From contig DASZNC010000040.1 in the NCBI GenBank assembly GCA_035551615.1, positions 1 to 34,809 on the forward strand: a DNA stretch of 34,809 nucleotides. The letters are read 5' to 3'. The stretch is from JAKCDU01 sp035551615. GTDB lineage: Bacteria > Actinomycetota > Acidimicrobiia > Acidimicrobiales > Palsa-688. This document shows, piece by piece, positions 1 through 7,938 of the stretch. Within the stretch, counting starts at the first letter, position 1; every line of letters starts with the position of its first letter. The translations under genes were made by a program, and so were the position numbers. The notes below the pieces were generated by a model that was not told where the DNA came from, ran no database searches, and worked only from the letters and a program-made list of their open reading frames with translations.

Positions 1-176
1 AGCTGGCCGCCTTCGAAGTGGTGCTGGACCGTACAATCAAGACGGTGTCGGCCGGCCGGGAGAAGCTGTCGGTGACGCCGCCACCGATCATGGACGGCCC
101 CGACACCCGGGTCGCCGGCGTGGATCCGGAGGACTTCCTGGCCGGCGACGAGTTCTTCGACCAGGACCTGTCCTAG
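1..176 (+). CDS. C-terminal fragment of an unrecognised protein
   Basis: An open frame enters the window from the left and stops with TAG at 174-176. The 57 visible residues begin LAAFEVVLDRTIKTVSAGRE, which looks like a short amphipathic helix. A proline-containing stretch follows, then an acidic tail ending FFDQDLS. In actinobacteria a small coiled-coil (DivIVA or ATP-synthase-b-like) or coaD gene often lies just before DUF177-rpmF. The helical part would fit the former, but too little is visible to name it. Composition and reading direction match the downstream genes. Confidence 0.55.
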   Translation, partial: LAAFEVVLDRTIKTVSAGREKLSVTPPPIMDGPDTRVAGVDPEDFLAGDEFFDQDLS

Positions 177-230
177 ATCCTCCATCCGGCGCCCGCGCGA
201 CCCGGCCCGGGCGGGCCACAATTGGCGGTC

Positions 231-770
231 ATGAGCAACCCCTGGCTCGTCCCCATCACCACCCTGCGCCGCTCGGTCGGCACCCGCCGGCAGGAGCAGC
301 GCGCCGGTCGGGTCGGCGAGCTGCAGGTGGCCGACAGCCGGGTGGCCGGAGAGGCCGAGGTGGAAGCCGACGTGGTCCTGGATTCGGTGGACGGCGGCAT
401 CGAGGTGGCGGCGGTGATCACGGCGCCGTGGACCGGCGAGTGCCGGCGCTGCCTCAGGGTGATCGCCGGCACCCTGGAGGCAGAAGTGCGGGAGCTGTAC
501 CGGCCCCGGCCCCCCGGCGAACCGGTCGACCAGGACGAGGACACCTACCCCCTGACCGGTGAGCTGCTCGACCTCCAGCCCCTCATCCGCGACGCCATCC
601 TGCTGGAGTTGCCCCTCAACCCGTTGTGCCGGGAGGACTGCGCCGGGCTGTGCCCGACGTGCGGCGCCGACCTGGCCGACGGTCCCTGCGACTGCGCGGC
701 CCCGCCCGCCGACCCCCGGTGGGCGGCCCTCGACGTGCTCCGCCCGGCGGCCCCCGGCGATCTGGTCTAA
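231..770 (+). CDS. YceD/DUF177 family protein
   Basis: This 179-residue protein belongs to the DUF177 (YceD) family, found almost universally just before rpmF. It is linked in the literature to ribosome or 23S rRNA metabolism, but its biochemical role is unsettled. Family marks seen here are the ECRRCL motif in the first half and the C-terminal cysteine cluster CREDCAGLCPTCG followed by CDC, which could bind zinc. ATG at 231 is preferred over an in-frame TTG at 222. There is no Shine-Dalgarno. A CACAAT hexamer at 217-222 lies 8 bases upstream of the ATG, so a leaderless transcript is possible. The gene is followed by rpmF, the usual partner. Confidence 0.9.
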   Translation: MSNPWLVPITTLRRSVGTRRQEQRAGRVGELQVADSRVAGEAEVEADVVLDSVDGGIEVAAVITAPWTGECRRCLRVIAGTLEAEVRELYRPRPPGEPVDQDEDTYPLTGELLDLQPLIRDAILLELPLNPLCREDCAGLCPTCGADLADGPCDCAAPPADPRWAALDVLRPAAPGDLV

Positions 771-773
771 AAT
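768..773 (+). promoter_or_regulatory. Candidate -10 box before rpmF
   Basis: TAAAAT overlaps the TAA stop of the DUF177 gene and is conspicuously AT-rich here. Transcription from it would give rpmF a leader of about 75 bases. No convincing -35 element is visible. Confidence 0.35.
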
Positions 774-854
774 GTTCGGTCGGCCGTCGGGGACCCTCCG
801 CGTTCCGGCCCGGTCGCACCGTTCCTGCTGAATACGGAGAGAGCTCCCTTTATC

Positions 855-1034
855 ATGGCCGTCCCCAAGAAGAAGACCTCGAAGGCGAAGAGCCGCAGCC
901 GCCGGGCCAGTGCCTGGACGCTGACCGTGCCCGCCCGCAGCATCTGCCCGCAGTGCCACAATGCCAAGCTGCCCCACGTCGTGTGCCCGAATTGCGGGTG
1001 GTACAAGGGGCGCCAGGCCATAGACGTTGGCTGA
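855..1034 (+). CDS. rpmF: Large-subunit ribosomal protein bL32
   Basis: This 59-residue basic protein of the 50S subunit starts MAVPKKKTSKAKSRSRRASA, the standard L32 N-terminus. It contains two CxxC pairs (C31/C34 and C44/C47), so it is the zinc-binding form. It is too short for many ORF finders but unmistakable. A purine-rich GGAGAGAG at about 836-843 serves as the ribosome binding site. Part of it can pair with the following CTCC, so the site may lie in a small hairpin. The last 8 bases overlap the start of plsX, as expected for the conserved rpmF-plsX pair. Confidence 0.96.
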   Translation: MAVPKKKTSKAKSRSRRASAWTLTVPARSICPQCHNAKLPHVVCPNCGWYKGRQAIDVG

Positions 1035-2013
1035 CCGGCCCGTCGCAGTAGACGGGATGGGGGGCGACCGGGCCCCCGGTGAGATCGTGGCCGGCGCCCG
1101 CCAGGCGGCCGAGGCCGGCCACTCGGTGCTCCTCGTCGGCGACCCGGACCGGCTGGGTGACACCGGCGGCCTGGAGGTGCTGCCGGCCTCCGAGGTCATC
1201 GAGATGCACGACGACGCGGCCCGCTCGGTGCGGACCAAGAAGGACTCGTCGCTGATCCGGGCGGCCGAAGCGGTGCGCGACGGTCGGGCGTCGGCGATGG
1301 TCAGCGCCGGCAACACCGGGGCGACCATGGCCAGCGCCCTGTTCCGCATGGGGCGGATCCGAGGCGTGGCCCGGCCGGCCATCGCCACCCTCATACCGGT
1401 GCCGGGCCAGACGCCGACCGTCCTGCTCGACTCCGGCGCCAACGCGGAGTGCAGCGCCGCCTGGCTGGTCCAGTTCGCCCAGATGGGCTCCGTTCTGGCC
1501 CGAGTCCGGCTCGGCATCGCCAAGCCCCGCGTCGCCCTCATGTCGATCGGCGAGGAACCGGGCAAGGGCAACCCGCTGGCCAAGGAGGCCCATGCCCTGC
1601 TGAGCGACGGCGCGGCCGGACCGGACGTCGACTTCATCGGCAATGTGGAGGGCCGCGACGTGATGTCCGACGCGGCCGATGTGATCGTCACCGACGGCTT
1701 CACCGGCAATGTGGTGCTGAAGACCCTCGAGGGCTCGATGAAGTTCGCTCTCAACTCGGTGCTGGCCGCCATCAACGCCGACGGGGTGGCGCCCGAGGCG
1801 CGCGACGCCCTCATCGGCCAGCTGCTGCCGCTCGCCGCCGAGCTCGACCCGGACACGACCGGTGGGGCGGTACTGCTCGGCGTCGACGGGGTGTGCATCA
1901 TCAGCCACGGCTCGTCATCGGCCCGGGCCATCGTCAATGCCGTGGACGTGGCCCAACGGGCCGTCGACGACGATCTGGTCGGCCAGATCCGGGCTGCCGT
2001 CGCCGGGGCCTGA
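1027..2013 (+). CDS. plsX: Phosphate acyltransferase PlsX
   Basis: PlsX converts acyl-ACP to acyl-phosphate, the first acyl donor in phospholipid synthesis. It is a soluble, membrane-associated enzyme. The 328-residue product has the family's N-terminal AVDGMGGDRAPGE and the SAGNTGA motif, GSMKFALNSV near residue 240, and a C-terminal GVCIISHGSS. The start is TTG at 1027, giving MADRPVAVDGMGGD. This overlaps the rpmF stop by 8 bases and suggests coupled translation. acpP, whose product carries the acyl group, follows. Confidence 0.96.
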   Translation: MADRPVAVDGMGGDRAPGEIVAGARQAAEAGHSVLLVGDPDRLGDTGGLEVLPASEVIEMHDDAARSVRTKKDSSLIRAAEAVRDGRASAMVSAGNTGATMASALFRMGRIRGVARPAIATLIPVPGQTPTVLLDSGANAECSAAWLVQFAQMGSVLARVRLGIAKPRVALMSIGEEPGKGNPLAKEAHALLSDGAAGPDVDFIGNVEGRDVMSDAADVIVTDGFTGNVVLKTLEGSMKFALNSVLAAINADGVAPEARDALIGQLLPLAAELDPDTTGGAVLLGVDGVCIISHGSSSARAIVNAVDVAQRAVDDDLVGQIRAAVAGA

Positions 2014-2027
2014 ATTCCGCCAGCCAC

Positions 2028-2033
2028 TAGGAT
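2028..2033 (+). promoter_or_regulatory. -10 box for leaderless acpP
   Basis: TAGGAT ends 7 bases before the acpP ATG at 2041, the geometry expected when transcription starts at or beside the start codon. No other Shine-Dalgarno is evident. Confidence 0.5.
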
Positions 2034-2040
2034 CGGTCCG

Positions 2041-2340
2041 ATGCCCGCAGAGACCCACACCTCCGGATCCCCCATGGACCGCCAGCAGGTCCTGGAGCTG
2101 ATCCGCCACAACCTGGCCGACATCCTCGAGGTCAAGCCCGAGTCCATCTCCGAGGGCAACTCGTTCGGCGACGACCTGGGCGCCGACTCGCTGGCCCTCA
2201 TAGAGCTGGTGGAGGCGCTCGAGGAGGAGCTGTCGGAGCGGACGGTCGGGTTCCGTATCGATGACGAGGACCTCGAGGACCTGAAGACGGTCCGCGACGC
2301 GGTCGACTACGTCATGGCCAAGCTGGAATCAGGCAAGTAG
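2041..2340 (+). CDS. acpP: Acyl carrier protein
   Basis: This 99-residue acidic carrier protein has the GADSLALIEL motif. Ser50 is the site for 4'-phosphopantetheine, and the acyl chain is carried there for fatty-acid and phospholipid synthesis. The first 12 residues (MPAETHTSGSPM) extend beyond most ACPs. An alternative ATG at 2074 would give the usual length. The TAGGAT box 7 bases before 2041 favours the longer form as a leaderless message. The region after DSL, rich in EEEL and ending DYVMAKLE, is typical of helices III-IV. It sits between plsX and rnc as in many bacteria. Confidence 0.93.
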   Translation: MPAETHTSGSPMDRQQVLELIRHNLADILEVKPESISEGNSFGDDLGADSLALIELVEALEEELSERTVGFRIDDEDLEDLKTVRDAVDYVMAKLESGK

Positions 2341-2350
2341 AGGCGCGGCG

Positions 2351-3085
2351 CTGACCGACGGGCCGCCGGCCAACCGGGGCGAAGCCGCCCGGCTGGCCCT
2401 GGCCGAGCGGCTGGGCTGGCAGGTCGCCGACCAGCGTCTGCTCATGCAGGCCCTGCGGCACCGGTCCTGGTGCGCCGAGAACCCGGGTTGGGAGTCCAAC
2501 GAGCGGCTCGAGTTCCTCGGCGACTCGGTGCTCGGCCTGATCGTCACCAGCCACCTGTTCCGCACCTACTCCGACATCCCCGAGGGGGAGCTGACCAAGG
2601 TCAGGGCATCGGTGGTCAACTCGGCCACCCTGGCCGAGGTGGCGGCCGAGCTCGACGTCGGCTCGTCGCTGATGCTGGGCAAGGGCGAGGACCAGTCGGG
2701 CGGGCGGGAGAAGCCGTCCATCCTGGCCGACGCCACCGAGGCGCTGATCGGGTCGGTGTACATCGACCAGGGATGGGACGCGGCCCAGAGGGTCGTCATG
2801 GATCTGTTCGGGGCCCGCATCGAGGAGGCGGCGGCCGGACCCGGGGGTCAGGACTACAAGACCCGCCTGCAGGAGTTGTGCGCCGGGTTGTTCGACCAGC
2901 TGCCCCGCTACAGCGTCACCGACGAAGGCCCCGACCACGCCAAGGAGTTCGAGGCGACCGTCCATCTGCGGGGCGAGCCGTTCGGCAAGGGCCGGGGTCG
3001 CTCCAAGAAGCAGGCCGAACAGGCGGCCGCCCGCCAGGCGTGGGAGAAGTTGAAGGCGGACCCGCCCGCCCCCTCCGAGAGCTAG
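2351..3085 (+). CDS. rnc: Ribonuclease III, probable CTG start
   Basis: RNase III cuts double-stranded RNA, including rRNA precursors. The catalytic domain shows ERLEFLGDS (E51, E54, D58 counting from CTG 2351) and DATEALIG (D127, E130), so the metal ligands are present. A C-terminal dsRBD follows, from DYKTRLQEL to KKQAEQAAARQAW. The first ATG, at 2444, would delete the conserved N-terminal helix LAERLGWQVADQRLL, which reads in frame upstream. No ATG, GTG or TTG occurs in that stretch. CTG 2351 is preceded by AGAGG at 2339-2343 with a 7-base spacer, and it gives a normal 244-residue enzyme. The gene begins 10 bases after acpP. Confidence 0.93.
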   Translation: MTDGPPANRGEAARLALAERLGWQVADQRLLMQALRHRSWCAENPGWESNERLEFLGDSVLGLIVTSHLFRTYSDIPEGELTKVRASVVNSATLAEVAAELDVGSSLMLGKGEDQSGGREKPSILADATEALIGSVYIDQGWDAAQRVVMDLFGARIEEAAAGPGGQDYKTRLQELCAGLFDQLPRYSVTDEGPDHAKEFEATVHLRGEPFGKGRGRSKKQAEQAAARQAWEKLKADPPAPSES

Positions 3086-3092
3086 CACCGCC

Positions 3093-3920
3093 GTGCCCGA
3101 ACTGGCCGAGGTGGAGACGATCCGGCGCGACGTCGAGGCCGAGTACGCGGGCCGGCGCATCACCCGGGTGACGGCCACCGGCCCGCGGTCGGTCCGGCGC
3201 CACCCCGACCCGGCGCAGTTCGAAGCCCGCATCCAGGGACGCGTCCTGACCGGGACGGCCCGGTGGGGGAAGTACCTGGTCCTCGACCTGGACAACGGTG
3301 ACGCCGTCGTGGCCCACATGGGCATGAGCGGCCAGTTGCTGCGCACCGGGGCCGACGAACCGGTGCAGAAGCACACCCATGTGCGGCTCCAGTTCGACAC
3401 CGGGCCCGACCTGCGCTTCGTCGACCCCCGGACGTTCGGCCAGATGTGGGTGACCACGCCGGCCGGTGGCCGCATCCCCGAGCTGTCCCACCTGGGCTTC
3501 GACCCGTTGGCCGATCCCGATGCCGAGGCCCGGCTGCGGAAGGTGCTGGCCCGGCCCACCCGGCTGAAGCCGCTGCTGATGGACCAGTCACGCGTCGCCG
3601 GCATCGGGAACATGTACGCCGATGAGATCCTGCACGCCGCCCGGCTGCGGCCCGACCGGGCGGCGGCGTCGCTGTCGGCGCCCGAGACCGGGCGCCTGTA
3701 CAGGTCGATGGTGGCGGTGCTGGACGACGCCGTCCGCCACCGTGGTTCGTCGCTCGCCGACGAGCAGTACCGGGACCTGTTCGGGCGGATCGGCCGCTAC
3801 CAGGAGCACCACCGGGTGTACGCCCGGGAAGGGGCGCCCTGCCTTCGCTGCGGGACCGCCATCACCCGGGTCAAGGCCAATGGCCGCAGTAGTTTTTTCT
3901 GCCCCGGCTGCCAGATTTGA
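3093..3920 (+). CDS. mutM: Formamidopyrimidine-DNA glycosylase (Fpg/MutM)
   Basis: This is a bifunctional base-excision repair enzyme for 8-oxoguanine and ring-opened purines. After Met removal the N-terminus is PELAEVET, which supplies the catalytic proline (P2) and glutamate (E3). The beta-hairpin lysine lies in WGKYLVLD. The helix-two-turn-helix segment is DQSRVAGIGNMYADEILH. The C-terminal zinc finger is C250, C253, C270, C273. The length of 275 residues is normal. The start is GTG at 3093, 7 bases after the rnc stop. The finger hairpin reads GRSSFFCPGC, a mild variant of the common GRGTYWC pattern. Confidence 0.95.
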   Translation: MPELAEVETIRRDVEAEYAGRRITRVTATGPRSVRRHPDPAQFEARIQGRVLTGTARWGKYLVLDLDNGDAVVAHMGMSGQLLRTGADEPVQKHTHVRLQFDTGPDLRFVDPRTFGQMWVTTPAGGRIPELSHLGFDPLADPDAEARLRKVLARPTRLKPLLMDQSRVAGIGNMYADEILHAARLRPDRAAASLSAPETGRLYRSMVAVLDDAVRHRGSSLADEQYRDLFGRIGRYQEHHRVYAREGAPCLRCGTAITRVKANGRSSFFCPGCQI

Positions 3921-3984
3921 GGCGGTGGGTCCACCAATTCGCGCGCCGGCGCGGGCAGCGTGTAGGGGTGGGCGTCGAGCGCGT

Positions 3985-3990
3985 TAGTTT
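3985..3990 (+). promoter_or_regulatory. -10 box for leaderless smc
   Basis: TAGTTT ends 9 bases before the GTG start of smc at 4000, in the only AT-rich part of the 79-base mutM-smc spacer. No Shine-Dalgarno is present near the start. Confidence 0.45.
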
Positions 3991-3999
3991 GGCTTTGCT

Positions 4000-6900
4000 G
4001 TGTTCCTGAAGTCGTTGACGATCAAGGGCTTCAAGTCCTTCGCCGACTCCACCACCCTCGAGTTCGAGCCGGGGGTGACGGTGGTCGTCGGGCCGAATGG
4101 CAGCGGCAAGTCGAACGTGGTGGACGCCGTCGCCTGGGTGCTGGGTGCCCAGGGCGCCCGCACCGTGAGGTCCACCAAGATGGAGGACGTCATCTTCGCC
4201 GGGACGCCCAAACGCCCGGCCCTCGGCCGGGCCGAGGTATCCCTGACCATCGACAACTCGGCCGGCCTGCTGCCCATCGAGTTCTCCGAGGTGACCATCA
4301 CGCGGACGCTGTTCCGTAGCGGTGACTCCGAGTACGCCATCAATCGGGTGCCGTGCCGGCTGCTCGACATCCAGGACCTGCTGTCCGACACCGGTATCGG
4401 CCGACAGCAGCACGTCATCGTGTCCCAGGGCAATCTCGACGCCATACTGAATGCCCGACCTGAGGATCGCCGGCTGGTGATTGAGGAGGCAGCCGGCATC
4501 CTCAAGTTCCGCCGCCGCAAGGACAAGGCGGAACGCCGGCTGGAGTCGACGGAGGCCAGCCTGGTGCGCCTGCAGGACCTCCTGCGTGAGGTCCGCCGGC
4601 AGCTCCGCCCTCTGGAGAAGCAGGCCGATGCCGCCCGCCGCCACGACGACCTGGTGGCCGAGCTGGCCGCCGTGCGCCGCTACCTCCTCGGCCGCGACCT
4701 GGTCTCGGTCGAGACCCGCCTGGCGGCGTCGGCCCGCGACCGCCGCGAGCTGGTCGACGGCGAGGACCGCCTGCGACGCAGCCTGGCCCGCCTGGATGCC
4801 GACGTGATGGTGGCCGAGGCCCATATGGAGGAGACCCTTGCCGACTCCGGCCCCGACCTGGGCGAGCTCGTATCGCGGGCCGAGGGCATGCGGGCCCGCG
4901 CTGGTGGCCTGGCCGCCGTCATCGCCGAGCGGCGCCGGTCGATCGAGCGGGCCCTCAATGCCACCATCGATCAGAACGTGATCTCCAGCCTGGAGGCGGA
5001 GGCGGCCACCCTGGCCGAACGGCTGTCCGGCACCGAGGCGGAGGCCGAGCGGCTCCTGCCCGACGCCGACGAGCTGGCCGACGCCGAGCGGGTGCTGTCC
5101 CAGGAGACCGAGGCGGTCGAGAGCGCGTGGGGATCGAAGCCGGCGGCACCGACTGATCCGTCGGCGGAGGTCCGGGGTGAGTTGAAGACCCTGAAGTCGG
5201 CCGAGGAGAGGTCGGCCACCGAGCTGCGCCGGATCGACGCGCGCCTGGCCGGCCTGCAGGAACGGGCCGAGAAGTTGCAGTCCGAGTGGGCCCGATTGAG
5301 CGACGTCGTGGCCGAGACGTCCACGGCGGCGGAGCCGTTGGCCCAGGCCGACCGGGACGCCCGGGACGCGGAGACGGCCGCCGAGGTCGCCCGGCACACC
5401 GCCGAGGAGGACCGTCGCCGGGCCGATGCCGAACACCACCGCTGGGCGGCCCGCCAGGAAGCGCTGGCCCAGGCGCTGGACGAGGCCCGGGCCAAGGCCG
5501 GAGCCGAACGGCTGGCCGATTCGGGTGGAGTGGTCGGCACGCTGCTCGACCTGGTGGAGGTGGACGAGGCGTTGGCGCCGGCATTCGAGGCGGCCGCCGG
5601 CGAGGTGCTCGGGGCCGTCGTGTTGGACAGCGTGACGTCGGCCCGCCAGGGCCTGGCCGAACTGCACCGCCAAGCGGCGGCCGGCGCCGTCGTGGCCCTG
5701 CCGGCCGCCGGCTCGGCTGTCGGGGTTGGCTCCGTCGACGTCGGCGCCGTCGAGGTGGGTTCAGCGGTCGGCTCGACTGCAGGGGTCGGCTCGGCTGTCG
5801 GGGTTGGCTCGGCTGTCGGGGTTGGCTCTGTCGAGGTCGGTTCCGCGGTCGGCGGCCCGGCCCGGGTCACCGCCCTGCGGTCTCACGTGCGGGGCCGGCT
5901 GCCGGGAGTGGACGCCCTGCTCGATGATCTGCTCAGCCGGGCCGTCGTGGTCGACGGGAGCTGGGAGCAGGCGCTCGATCTGGCCCTCGATCACCCGGAT
6001 CTGATCGTCGTCACCTCCAGCGGTGACCGGTTCGGGGGCGGCTTGTGGCGGACCGGCGCCAGCGGCCCCGGCGCCACCGGTGCCGCCCTCGACGAGGCCC
6101 GCACCCAAGCCACCGGGGCGGCCGAGGCTGCCACCTCGGCGTTGGCCGCATTCAACGACGCCCGCCAGGCCGCCGAATCGGCCCGCCAGGAAAGGGCGTC
6201 GGCCACCAGGGCGGTCGAGGCCAATACCTCCCGCCGGCGGGCGGCCACCGAGGCCCTGGCCCGGGTCGAGGCGGAGATCGCCGACCGGTCATCAGAGCTC
6301 GAGTCGGCCCGGGCCCAGCGCCAAGAGTTGGCTCAGCGCATCGAACGGGAGTCCGGCCGGATCACCGAACTGGAAGACCTGCTCCCCGAACTGCAGCGCC
6401 TGGCCGCGGCCGAAGCCGAGAAGGCGGCCGCCGAGCGGGCCGCCCGCTACCGCCTGTCGGAGCGGGTGGCGGCGGTGGCCGCCATGCGCAAGGACCTCGA
6501 GGTACGGGCGGCCGGGCTGGAAGAGCGCCGCACGCTCACCGAGCGCCGGCTGCGCGAGGTCGACGAACGCCTGCGCCGTAACGTGGCCGAACGCGATGAG
6601 GCGGCCGCCCGTCGCCAGGCGGCGCAGACGGCGGCCGGGGTGACTGACGCCCTCATGGCCCTGGTCCGCGGGCGCGAAGCGGAATTGGACGCCCGGCTGC
6701 TCCGCCTCCGCGAGGCCCGGCGGGTGGAGACCGAGGGCCGCCGGGCCGAGTCCAACCGTCTCGAGCAGCTGCGCCGGGAGCGCAGCGCGGCCGAGCGGCA
6801 GCTGTCGGAGCTGCGGGAGAAGATCCAGCGCATCGACCTGGACACCGCCGATGCCAAGGTCCGCCTGGAGAACATCACCGAATCGATCAGGCGGGACCTG

Positions 6901-7635
6901 GACTGCGAGCCGGAGTCGATCAAAGGGGCGGAGTGCCCCGAGCTGCCCCCCGGAACCAGCGCATCGAGCCGGCGGGCCGAGTTGGAGCGCGAGCTCCGAC
7001 TCATGGGCCCGATCAACCCGCTGGCGCTCGAGGAGCACACCGCCCTGCTCGAGCGTCACCAGTTCCTCGACGCCCAACTCGAGGACGTACGGGCCGCCCG
7101 TCGGGAGCTGGCCAAGGTCATCAAGGCGGTGGACGCCGAGATCACCGAGATGTTCGGTGCCGCCTATGCGGACGTGGCCGAGAACTTCGAGAAGCTGTTC
7201 GCCAACCTGTTCCCGGGCGGCGAGGGGCGGCTGAAGCTCACCGACCCGGAGCACCTGCTCGAGACCGGCATCGAGGTCGAGGGCCGGCCGTCGGGCAAGA
7301 ACCTGCGGAAGCTGTCACTGCTGTCCGGTGGCGAGCGCAGCCTGGTGGCCATGGCATTCCTCTTCGCCGTGTTCCGGTCCCGTCCGTCGCCGTTCTACAT
7401 GATGGACGAGGTCGAGGCCGCCCTCGACGACGTCAACCTGCACCGGTTCCTCGGCCTGATCTCCGAGTTTCGGGAAGAGGCCCAGTTGCTGATCGTCAGC
7501 CACCAGAAGCGGACCATGGAGGCGGCCGACTGCCTGTACGGCGTCACCATGGCGCCCGGCGGATCGTCGCGGGTGGTCAGTGAGAAGGTGGCTGAGGTGC
7601 CGGCCGTCGGCACCGCGGTGCCCGTCCGGTCCTAG
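4000..7635 (+). CDS. smc: Chromosome partition protein SMC
   Basis: SMC is the ATPase of the bacterial condensin and works with ScpA and ScpB in chromosome compaction and segregation. The 1211-residue product has the N-terminal head MFLKSLTIKGFKSFAD and Walker A GPNGSGKS at residues 31-38. Long heptad-rich coiled coils flank a hinge at about 515-690. The C-terminal head has LSGGERS from residue 1108 and the Walker B MMDEVEAALDD with D1136/E1137. GTG at 4000 gives the canonical N-terminus. An unusual 48-residue Gly/Ser/Ala/Val repeat interrupts the hinge at 571-618. The gene is followed by an intergenic region and ftsY, the normal actinobacterial neighbour. Confidence 0.96.
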   Translation: MFLKSLTIKGFKSFADSTTLEFEPGVTVVVGPNGSGKSNVVDAVAWVLGAQGARTVRSTKMEDVIFAGTPKRPALGRAEVSLTIDNSAGLLPIEFSEVTITRTLFRSGDSEYAINRVPCRLLDIQDLLSDTGIGRQQHVIVSQGNLDAILNARPEDRRLVIEEAAGILKFRRRKDKAERRLESTEASLVRLQDLLREVRRQLRPLEKQADAARRHDDLVAELAAVRRYLLGRDLVSVETRLAASARDRRELVDGEDRLRRSLARLDADVMVAEAHMEETLADSGPDLGELVSRAEGMRARAGGLAAVIAERRRSIERALNATIDQNVISSLEAEAATLAERLSGTEAEAERLLPDADELADAERVLSQETEAVESAWGSKPAAPTDPSAEVRGELKTLKSAEERSATELRRIDARLAGLQERAEKLQSEWARLSDVVAETSTAAEPLAQADRDARDAETAAEVARHTAEEDRRRADAEHHRWAARQEALAQALDEARAKAGAERLADSGGVVGTLLDLVEVDEALAPAFEAAAGEVLGAVVLDSVTSARQGLAELHRQAAAGAVVALPAAGSAVGVGSVDVGAVEVGSAVGSTAGVGSAVGVGSAVGVGSVEVGSAVGGPARVTALRSHVRGRLPGVDALLDDLLSRAVVVDGSWEQALDLALDHPDLIVVTSSGDRFGGGLWRTGASGPGATGAALDEARTQATGAAEAATSALAAFNDARQAAESARQERASATRAVEANTSRRRAATEALARVEAEIADRSSELESARAQRQELAQRIERESGRITELEDLLPELQRLAAAEAEKAAAERAARYRLSERVAAVAAMRKDLEVRAAGLEERRTLTERRLREVDERLRRNVAERDEAAARRQAAQTAAGVTDALMALVRGREAELDARLLRLREARRVETEGRRAESNRLEQLRRERSAAERQLSELREKIQRIDLDTADAKVRLENITESIRRDLDCEPESIKGAECPELPPGTSASSRRAELERELRLMGPINPLALEEHTALLERHQFLDAQLEDVRAARRELAKVIKAVDAEITEMFGAAYADVAENFEKLFANLFPGGEGRLKLTDPEHLLETGIEVEGRPSGKNLRKLSLLSGGERSLVAMAFLFAVFRSRPSPFYMMDEVEAALDDVNLHRFLGLISEFREEAQLLIVSHQKRTMEAADCLYGVTMAPGGSSRVVSEKVAEVPAVGTAVPVRS
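5710..5853 (+). repeat. Tandem repeat inside the SMC hinge
   Basis: An 18-base unit, GGCTCGGCTGTCGGGGTT (GSAVGV), occurs at 5710, 5788 and 5806. Degenerate 12-18 base relatives fill the gap and the 3' flank. The whole stretch stays in frame and encodes only G, S, A, V, D, E and T. It lies between the two halves of the hinge domain, after VVALPAA and before PARVTALRSHV. Confidence 0.9.
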
Positions 7636-7657
7636 CGGCACCTCCTCCCGTCGGGCG

Positions 7658-7697
7658 GGCGGTCCAGACGCCCCCATGGCGGTCCAGACGCCCCCAT
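7658..7697. repeat. Perfect 20-bp tandem duplication
   Basis: GGCGGTCCAGACGCCCCCAT is present at 7658-7677 and again, without any mismatch, at 7678-7697, beginning 22 bases after the smc stop. It looks like a recent duplication in non-coding DNA. Confidence 0.95.
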
Positions 7698-7806
7698 CAG
7701 GGTGCCGGGGGACCTGGCGCCCCTATCCGTCGTGCGGTCGGGGGTCCGGGCCGCTTCGCGGCGTGGGCCCGGGAGACCATCCGCCTCTGATCGGCCGGTG
7801 GGAGGT

Positions 7807-7843
7807 TGTGCAAACTTACTGACTATATCAGCAAGTTTGCACA
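7807..7843. repeat. AT-rich near-perfect palindrome
   Basis: The left arm TGTGCAAACTT (7807-7817) pairs perfectly with AAGTTTGCACA (7833-7843). The inner CTGA (7819-7822) pairs with TCAG (7828-7831). Only the 7818/7832 pair and the central CTATA do not match. It is far more AT-rich than its surroundings and has no run of T after either arm. A dyad operator or a recombination site fits better than an intrinsic terminator. It lies about 100 bases before ftsY. Confidence 0.85.
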
Positions 7844-7932
7844 CATCTAGCTGCTTCTCGACGTCAATGACACTCTTCCGCCCTTCGGGTCCGGCTCTGG
7901 TCCCGCCGGACGGCGGCGACGACCACCGCCGG

Positions 7933-7938
7933 TAGGCT
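7933..7938 (+). promoter_or_regulatory. -10 box for leaderless ftsY
   Basis: TAGGCT ends 9 bases before the ftsY ATG at 7948. The same TAGGCTCG string precedes pyrH at a nearly identical distance. There is no Shine-Dalgarno. Confidence 0.5.

Noticed and set aside
2444..3085. ATG 2444 as the rnc start
   Set aside because: It would remove the conserved N-terminal helix of the catalytic domain, which is encoded in frame just upstream.
3871..5673. Long reverse-strand open frame (about 600 codons) over smc
   Set aside because: It is a codon shadow of smc in GC-rich DNA. The product is a low-complexity Gly/Arg/Leu/Gln mixture with no domain, while the + strand encodes a clear SMC.
5710..5853. Possible CRISPR-like array in smc
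   Set aside because: Units are 12-18 bases, contiguous without spacers, and all in frame with the protein. This is a coding tandem repeat.
7807..7843. Intrinsic terminator of smc
   Set aside because: The palindrome is about 170 bases beyond the stop, AT-rich in the stem, and has no U-tract on either side.
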